A DNA stretch of 33,215 bases. Origin: an uncultured Pseudomonadota bacterium (lineage in GTDB: Bacteria; Myxococcota_A; Polyangia; HGW-17). The translations under genes and the position numbers were made by a program. Below are positions 28,501-33,215 of the stretch, piece after piece. The notes under the pieces are model-generated. The model was given only the letters and a program-made list of their open reading frames with translations. It did no database searches and had not been told where the DNA came from. Numbering within the stretch: position 1 is the stretch's first letter; every line of letters starts with the position of its first letter. The DNA is taken from contig CALKWH010000169.1 of assembly GCA_938004375.1 (NCBI GenBank), forward strand, positions 1 to 33,215, in the 5' to 3' direction.

Positions 28501-30986
28501 ACCGCATAGGTTCGGGGATCGCTGTTGGCATCGGTGCAGGTGATCGGGTAACTGTACAGGATACCCTCCGTGGCGCTGGTCGCCGCGGTGGAGGTGATCA
28601 CCGGAGTCGTGTTGGTACACGTGATCGTGAGGAGCTCGGTATCATTCATGGCGGGCGAACCGTTGTCGGTCGCGACCACGGTCACGTTGCACGTCTCCAC
28701 CTTCGAGCAGGTGTAACTCACCAAGCCAGTGGAGCCGTTGATGGCGGGCGTGAAGCCGGTACAGGTGTTCCCCGTGAGCGACCAAGTAATGGTCTGCGCA
28801 GGGGTGTTTGCGTCGGTGTAATCGGCATCAACCGAGCCGGAACCCATCCGCCAGTGCGACGAGGAGCTCATGGGGCCGTTCGTGATCACCGGCGCGTAGT
28901 TGGGCTGGAAGATGTTGATCGTGGACGTCTGGTTGGTCGTGGCCTTCGTGTCCCCACAGGTCACTTCGACCTGGCAGCTGGTGCCAGCCGTGGAGGCTCC
29001 TGGCGTGAAGGAGTACGTGGTTCCGGAGAGGCTGCCTCCGCACGTGTCACCGGCGCCGATGGCGACCGAAACAGGATCGCTGTTGGGGTCTGTGCAGGTC
29101 ACGGCGTACTGGTAAAGGATCCCCTCCAGTGCCGTGGTTGGCGCGGTGGAGGTGATCTGGGGTGCCGTGTTCGTGCAGTCGATCGTCAGGGACTCCGTGT
29201 CGTTCAGAGCAGGCGTCCCATTGTCGGTAACGCGAACGGAGACCTGACAGGTCTCCAGCTCCGTGCAGGTGAAGGAGACGACACCCGTGGAGAAGTTGAT
29301 CGTGGGGGTGAACCCCGCGCAGGTGGTGCCCGTGAGCGACCAGACGAGGTTCTGTGCTGGGACGTCTGCGTCGGTCGCGTCCACGTCGTAGGCACCGGTT
29401 CCACTGCGCCAATGCGCCGAGACGTTCATCGAGGAGTTCGTGATCACTGGCGCCTGGTTCGCTTCCGCGATGCTGACGGTCGTGAGCTGGGAAGTCACGG
29501 CTTGGGTATCACCGCAGGTGAGTGCCACATCGCAGCTGGTTCCGCCCTGTGCTTCCGTGGGCGTGAAGGTATAGGTGCCCGCACTCAGGGTTCCACCACA
29601 CGTATTGCCAGCCCCGACCGCGACTGTCAGCGGGTCCCCGTTGGGATCGACGCAAGTGACGGTATAGGAGTATTGGAGGCCTTCTGACGCAGTGACAGGC
29701 GCCGTCGAGGAGAAGGTGGGAGCGCCGTTGGTGCAGGAGATCGTCAGGACGGCGGTATCGCTCATCGCAGGCGTGCCATTGTCCGTGACGGTGAGGTTCA
29801 CCTCGCACGTCTCGACCCCAAAGCAGGAGTAGGAGACAATCCCGGTGGAGGGCGCGATGGTCGGCGTGAACCCAAGGCAGCTGCTGCCGGTGATGGACCA
29901 GGAGACAGTCTGTGCGGGGACGTCTGCGTCAGTGTGATCTGCATCGAAAGATCCCGCTCCCATCCGCCAGTGCGCGCTGGAAGTCAGGCTGGTGTTCGAG
30001 ACGACCGGCGCCGTGTTGGTCTCCGCGATCGCGATGGTCGCGTTCTGAGGGATCGAGGTGTTGCCGTCACTGCAGTTGATGTTCAGGTTGCAGGTTCCGC
30101 CGCCCATGCTTTCGGTGGGAGTGAAACTGTAGGTCCCCGTTCCATCCCCGGCATCGGTGAGCTCGCCACCACAGGAGTCGGAAGCCCCAACGGAGAGGGT
30201 CAGCGGGTCCCCTTCATCCTCGGTGCAGACTACCTGGTAGGAATAGAGGATGCCTTCCAGTCCGTTGCTGTCGGGGGTCGATGCAAATGCCGGCGGGGAG
30301 TTCAGACAGTTGGTGTAATCGAACTGGCAATCGCTGCCGCATGCCAGGGTGCCTGCATGATGTCCCACGCTCGCGCAGGTGGCGCCGTTCAACTCCACGC
30401 CGTCGCACTGCTCGTAGGCGTCCTGGATGATCCCGTCGCCGCATTTGCCCGTGGCAACGCACCCCGCCAGGTCTATGATGCACTCAGATGTACAAGTTAT
30501 AGCCCCACCGTGGTAGCCGAAGCTGGCGCAGGTCGCGCCTCCGAAGTCCGTGCCGTCACAGGCCTCGTCGCCTTCCTTGACGGCGTTGCCGCAGCCGGGG
30601 ACCACACCGTCGCACTGGCCTCTGTCAAAGCGGCATGACGCGAGACAGGTGAGCTCTCCAGACCCGAGGCCGAGACCTTCACAGGTCATCGAGTTGAGCT
30701 CGGTGCCATCACATTCTTCTCCCGTGTCGATGACCCCGTTCCCACAGGAAGGCAAGGTCCCCTGACACGCGGAGGTATCGAAGGAACAAGCCGCAGTGCA
30801 GCTCAGGGTGCCACCCTCGAACCCCAGACTCACGCAGGTGGCCGCGCCCAGGTTCGCGCCATCGCAAGCCTCTCCCAACTGGATGGCCTCATCGCCACAG
30901 GTGTCATTGTTGGTGGTCTTGGTCCCGTCATCACACCCCGGCAGGAACGTGAGCATGATGGCCGCGAGGAACAGGTGGAGTTTCAT
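25572..30986 (-). CDS. Giant 1804-aa lipoprotein: Cys-rich repeats, Ig-like repeats, RCC1 propeller
   Basis: Surface lipoprotein. MKLHLFLAAIMLTFLPGC is a signal with lipobox LPGC; AAGGAG precedes the ATG at 30986. Residues about 33-235 are four Myxococcus-type Cys-rich repeats (CGDGIIQ..EQCDG..L.GATC pattern). Residues 236-1435 are about 13 beta-sandwich Ig/cadherin-like modules of two alternating kinds: one with STA..ASEG..YSY and FTPTE, the other with SSAHWR, TDAD.PAQ and TDNGSPA. The last roughly 355 residues are seven RCC1 units (HTCAI....AWCWG.N..GQLGD), a complete seven-blade propeller. Likely an adhesin or recognition protein at the cell surface. The 3' quarter of the gene is visibly AT-rich relative to the rest. 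No terminator is evident, and the 24 bp to the integrase fragment are featureless. Confidence 0.92.
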   Translation of the reverse strand: MKLHLFLAAIMLTFLPGCDDGTKTTNNDTCGDEAIQLGEACDGANLGAATCVSLGFEGGTLSCTAACSFDTSACQGTLPSCGNGVIDTGEECDGTELNSMTCEGLGLGSGELTCLASCRFDRGQCDGVVPGCGNAVKEGDEACDGTDFGGATCASFGYHGGAITCTSECIIDLAGCVATGKCGDGIIQDAYEQCDGVELNGATCASVGHHAGTLACGSDCQFDYTNCLNSPPAFASTPDSNGLEGILYSYQVVCTEDEGDPLTLSVGASDSCGGELTDAGDGTGTYSFTPTESMGGGTCNLNINCSDGNTSIPQNATIAIAETNTAPVVSNTSLTSSAHWRMGAGSFDADHTDADVPAQTVSWSITGSSCLGFTPTIAPSTGIVSYSCFGVETCEVNLTVTDNGTPAMSDTAVLTISCTNGAPTFSSTAPVTASEGLQYSYTVTCVDPNGDPLTVAVGAGNTCGGTLSAGTYTFTPTEAQGGTSCDVALTCGDTQAVTSQLTTVSIAEANQAPVITNSSMNVSAHWRSGTGAYDVDATDADVPAQNLVWSLTGTTCAGFTPTINFSTGVVSFTCTELETCQVSVRVTDNGTPALNDTESLTIDCTNTAPQITSTAPTTALEGILYQYAVTCTDPNSDPVSVAIGAGDTCGGSLSGTTYSFTPGASTAGTSCQVEVTCGDTKATTNQTSTINIFQPNYAPVITNGPMSSSSHWRMGSGSVDADYTDANTPAQTITWSLTGNTCTGFTPAINGSTGLVSYTCSKVETCNVTVVATDNGSPAMNDTELLTITCTNTTPVITSTAATSATEGILYSYPITCTDANSDPRTYAVGAGNTCAGTISGSTYTFTPTETQGGATCTVSVTCSDTQATATQTTTVTVAEVNQAPVISNASMNSSAHWRGGVGSFDANYTDADSPVQTITWSLTGNTCTGFTPSISPTTGIVSYTCTKAETCSASVTATDNGSPTLSDTETLTITCTNTTPVITSTAASSASEGTVYSYNVVCTDANSDPRTITVGAANTCPGTVTGTTYSFTPTELMGGTTCVVAVNCSDTQASVDQTRTVTIAEVNSPPVITSTPLSSSAHWRGGVGAFDADYTDPDDPIQTITWSLAGTTCTGFTPTINFSTGVVNYTCSKVETCTATVRATDNGSPAANDTETLTITCTNTAPEITSTATTTASEGVLYSYSINCTDANSDPVTVAVGAGNTCAGTISGGTYTFTPTESQGGGSCNVVVTCSDTKSTVTQTTTVVVAETNQSPVLTNLPATDSGHWGDPNSFSVIASDADIPAQLLSYTITGETCAGFDPVVNTSGLVTWTCGDVEACSATVAVSDGVTSVNATLGIACENINLPSIDSMSLTEAAEEFPYQYLVECSDGDGDELIISIGSNDTCGGTFIETGDGTALYEFTAAVGDAGTTCDIEIVCSDTQHENLQFTTVSLIETARFVAFGSGRSHSCAIDIYGSAWCWGAGSSGKLGDNTVENKIIPTAVVMPPGRTFVEISPGGEHTCATDQFGDAWCWGAGSSGQLGNGAAVQHITPYAVSMPTGKSFVSISSGAYHTCAIDQLSKIWCWGYNYYGALGDGTNSDRFSPVAVIASSSTIFTTLNCGDVNTCALVSNGSAWCWGHNNFGQLGDNTVVDKYTPTAVIMPLGRTFETIAPGNLHTCAIDNLGSAWCWGYNNSGQLGDNTLGNSRTPKAVVMPSGRTFGAIALGNGHTCAVDTVGSVWCWGKNSYGQLGDNTVDDKIIPTTVIMPPGRPFSMIDSGLYFTCALDNVGSAWCWGQNLGQLGDNTTIDRYIPTNVYYLPTP

Positions 30987-31219
30987 GGCAGGTCTCCTTC
31001 TCGGTAGGATCCTTTATAGCAAAGAGACGGAGGACTTTCTTGCTTTTTTTAGGAATTTCGCTGGACGCAATGGGGAGTTTCTTGCATGCCGTCAGGACGG
31101 ACATGCCTGCGGGCTATCATGGCACGTTGCTTATTGCAAAGGGTCTAGCGAGTGGTTTCCGGTGTTCGACTTCTGGGTCAGCGGGGGGATAGTCTGGCAA
31201 AGGGGGTCGGAAGAAACCG

Positions 31220-31969
31220 TTAGGAATCCTTCACCTGCTTCTCCTTCGGCTGGTTACACTCACAGAACGGCAGGATGAAAATGTTGTACAGTGAAGATTT
31301 TGACCCATATTTTTTCTTCCAGGCGCCAGGGATGTCTCTCCAGTGAATTTCTGCGAAGAAGCCCTTAAGAACAAACTCTTCCGCCTGTGAGGCACTAATT
31401 ACATACGCCTCATTTGTGTGACCATAGTGCAAAATGTAAATCTTCCTTTTAGTATCATAAACCAGGGACGGATAGCTTAAAGAAATCAAACTGAATATTC
31501 GGTTCGAAGCAATGCGGCTAGCCGAACCGCTTTTCTCAAGGTATCCATCTGCCATTGAATAGCTGAGAACTGTGCCGTCGGTATCCCAAGTTCTATTCAA
31601 TAACCCGGTACCAAAACCAGACAATATTTCATCATACTGCAAATCGCTCAACTCCCATTTATGCCCTGACATGGCGGGGCGCAAAATTGGTAATAAGGCA
31701 ATCGGTCCAATTGTGTTTTCTGTCAATCTTAACGTCCAACGGGCTGCATCCAAATAATTCTTCAGCAACTTGATGCTTTTTTTCTCCCGTACTCTGCCGG
31801 GGTCGCAGTACAGAAAGAAAGTGCCATCTGGGTCTTGCATCAGATATTCCTTTCTGTTGTTTTTTGATTTCAGAGCCAGCAGCCTGGCCTTGTCCGTGCT
31901 GTAGAACTGGTCAAGACCATCTTGGTTAATGCAACTTTGTCCGTAGTGGCTGGGGGTCATGTTTCTCAT
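31220..31969 (-). CDS. Hypothetical protein, unknown function
   Basis: 249-aa protein beginning MRNMTPSHYGQSCINQDGLD, with GGAGAAG 7-8 bases before ATG 31969. No signal peptide, membrane helix or known motif. It is rich in aromatic and basic residues and beta-prone (GTFFLYCDPGRVREKKS; PSLVYDTKRKIYILHYG). Base composition is clearly lower in GC than the flanking host genes and similar to the 3' part of the giant lipoprotein gene, hinting at acquired DNA. It could be an immunity or recognition protein, but nothing proves that. The 233 bp between it and the giant lipoprotein gene hold only that gene's ribosome site. Confidence 0.6.
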   Translation of the reverse strand: MRNMTPSHYGQSCINQDGLDQFYSTDKARLLALKSKNNRKEYLMQDPDGTFFLYCDPGRVREKKSIKLLKNYLDAARWTLRLTENTIGPIALLPILRPAMSGHKWELSDLQYDEILSGFGTGLLNRTWDTDGTVLSYSMADGYLEKSGSASRIASNRIFSLISLSYPSLVYDTKRKIYILHYGHTNEAYVISASQAEEFVLKGFFAEIHWRDIPGAWKKKYGSKSSLYNIFILPFCECNQPKEKQVKDS

Positions 31970-32673
31970 AGCTGTACTTCTCCGTTTGCCCTGACTGAAC
32001 AGGGACAGAAATTGATTATTCGTTCTTTCCTACTTACTCACACACAACAGGGGATTTTTCGATTTAGGCAAGCTCTCCAGGCATCTCCATTCAACTACTC
32101 CAGGTCACGCCGGGTTCCTAAAAAGACCGTCACACGGCAGGATATGAACCCTTTCAAAAACGTCAATCCCTCCCGCGAAATAAATAATGTTAGACATGCC
32201 TAATGAACTTTTCTCTTTCATCTCATTGCTGGTTACTGTAGCCTATTCGGCCTTGCGGTTGTGGCTGTGCCAGACTGCCGTTCCATAAGTGCATGATATC
32301 TTTACTGAATATGAAATTTGAACCACGATTGCCAAGTGGGTTTCTTCCTGCCTGAAGGTGGCGTGTCCCCTGCGTCGGGGGCCTTTTTGCGGCAATCGGT
32401 ACCTGCAAAAAAAAGTGACGAGGGACATGGTTGGGATATATCCACCCACAAAACCCAGCGGTCTGTCGTGTGCGGCGTTTTTCGGTAGTTTTAGGCGTTA
32501 TCCCTTGTAGATCAACGGAAAGTCGCGCCTGCAGGGTCGGATGATGATCAACGTGCCCCTCGCGACACATTCGCTAACGGGATCTGGTCGGTCATGCACA
32601 TGAGGTAGGAACTCGAACGGGACAAGCCCAAGATAGGTGTTGAGCAAGGACGGGAGGGCTACTCGTGGTTCAC
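31970..32673. other. About 700 bp with no supported gene
   Basis: Short frames on both strands (for example minus 32498-32722) lack ribosome sites and family features. A weak terminator-like CCCC-tgcgtc-GGGG-ccTTTTT occurs near 32368-32387. The AT-rich left part may carry the promoter of the minus-strand gene at 31220-31969, but I see no convincing boxes. Confidence 0.5.
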
Positions 32674-33170
32674 TCAGGGGGGGCTCCTTCTTCGAGCCAG
32701 AAGCACCGCGCGTCCGCCACACGGTGGCTCTTCCAGAGAAACAGGCGACAGCGATCGACCCAGTGGAAATGCATCGCCTGGTCCGTCATCCAGGCGGTGA
32801 CCGTCGACCCTGCCCCAGATACATAGCGCCGCCGGCAGAAGGTTCCCTCGACCAACTCCCGCCAGTCGCCCGATGTACGCCGCATCCGTGAGCGGCGGAA
32901 ACCGCAGCCGAACGCATCCAGAGAGCTCCACCTCGATGACAGCGGAAAGCCGATTCTCGGCTGGCCGAACCTCGAACTCCACGAAGCGCCGGCCACGCCG
33001 GGGAGGATCACCTGCCCCTCATGCTGCAGCCACCGCTGCAGTGTGAGCAGCGTAAATCCGGTCCGCTTCGCGTAGGCATACAGGCTTCCGCCAAACTGCT
33101 CGAAACCCGCCAGCAGTGCAGTTCGCTCCTGCGCCGAATACCGCCGCCCTGGTCCTCTTTTCTCTTGCCG
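32674..33170 (-). pseudogene. IS66-family TnpA-like remnant, frameshifted
   Basis: The minus strand from 33170 reads RRYSAQERTALLAGFEQFGG, YAYAKRTGFTLLTLQRWLQ, a helix-turn-helix typical of the small IS66 accessory protein. Its second half appears in another frame (about 32990-32860): FEVRPAENRLSAVIEVELSG and RLRFPPLTDAAYIGRL, the usual beta-rich TnpA tail. A frame change between about 32983 and 32995 separates them. LLPAALCIWGRVD downstream might be a decayed TnpB start. The 5' end is lost at the adapter junction. A dead insertion-sequence fragment is the best reading. Confidence 0.55.
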
Positions 33171-33171
33171 G

Positions 33172-33215
33172 AGATCGGAAGAGCGTCGTGTAGGGAAAGA
33201 GTGTAGATCTCGGTG
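33172..33215. other. Illumina sequencing adapter (artefact)
   Basis: The last 44 bases start AGATCGGAAGAGCGTCGTG and continue as the reverse complement of the standard TruSeq universal (P5) adapter, without a mismatch as far as I recall its sequence. This is not genomic. The contig end should be trimmed at 33171. Confidence 0.97.

Noticed and set aside
27738..29687. 649-codon plus-strand open frame antisense to the giant lipoprotein
   Set aside because: Its periodic Gly/Arg/Val composition mirrors the Ig-like repeats on the minus strand; no ribosome site or recognisable domain.

Overview
The window is mostly high-GC DNA whose genes look like those of a predatory or myxobacteria-like deltaproteobacterium (Myxococcota or Bradymonadota). 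The signs are a Hanks-type Ser/Thr kinase, many secreted lipoproteins with repetitive linkers (Asn-Asn-Val, GGPEMAAVP and ADMPAEPAP units), Myxococcus-type Cys-rich repeats and an RCC1 propeller. This assignment rests on family knowledge and composition only; no search was run.

Layout. (1) 1-9.75 kb looks like host chromosome: a kinase cut by the window edge, a lipoprotein with a HEFQH metallopeptidase motif, two convergent iron-sulfur flavoprotein homologues, four exported or lipoprotein genes, a hot-dog thioesterase and a frameshifted WG-repeat gene. (2) 9.9-16.7 kb is an integrated element: a tRNA-Glu-like sequence, a complete tyrosine recombinase, an unknown gene, then a tight DUF932 / 28-aa membrane peptide / small DNA-metabolism-like protein / RecB-Cas4-like nuclease operon. 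Its last gene encodes eight zinc-ribbon repeats with a PD-(D/E)XK-like nuclease core embedded after the third repeat. (3) 16.8-23.3 kb holds two apparently identical 2016-bp IS91-family elements in direct orientation. They flank about 2.4 kb of AT-rich DNA typical of Firmicutes: an Xre regulator, a short leader peptide ending in Arg-Ile-Arg with an attenuator, a Cys-rich KTR protein, and a radical-SAM RlmN/Cfr-family 23S rRNA methyltransferase. (4) 23.25-25.55 kb is debris: pieces of gatA, an outer-membrane protein, a formylglycine-generating-enzyme-like protein, an RCC1 protein and a second integrase, abutting one another. (5) 25.57-33.17 kb returns to host-like DNA, with a 1804-aa lipoprotein (Cys-rich repeats, Ig-like repeats, seven RCC1 blades), an unknown gene and a frameshifted IS66-type remnant. 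(6) The last 44 bases are Illumina adapter.

How the genes may work together. The operon at 12.35-14.60 kb is translationally coupled and probably does DNA handling for the integrative element. The zinc-ribbon/nuclease protein behind it is the best candidate here for an undescribed defence or mobility effector. The IS91 pair carries a potentially drug-inducible ribosome-methylation cassette from a Firmicute into this host.

The adapter tail and the long identical repeats mean that the IS junctions and the debris region need read-level confirmation before biological conclusions are drawn.
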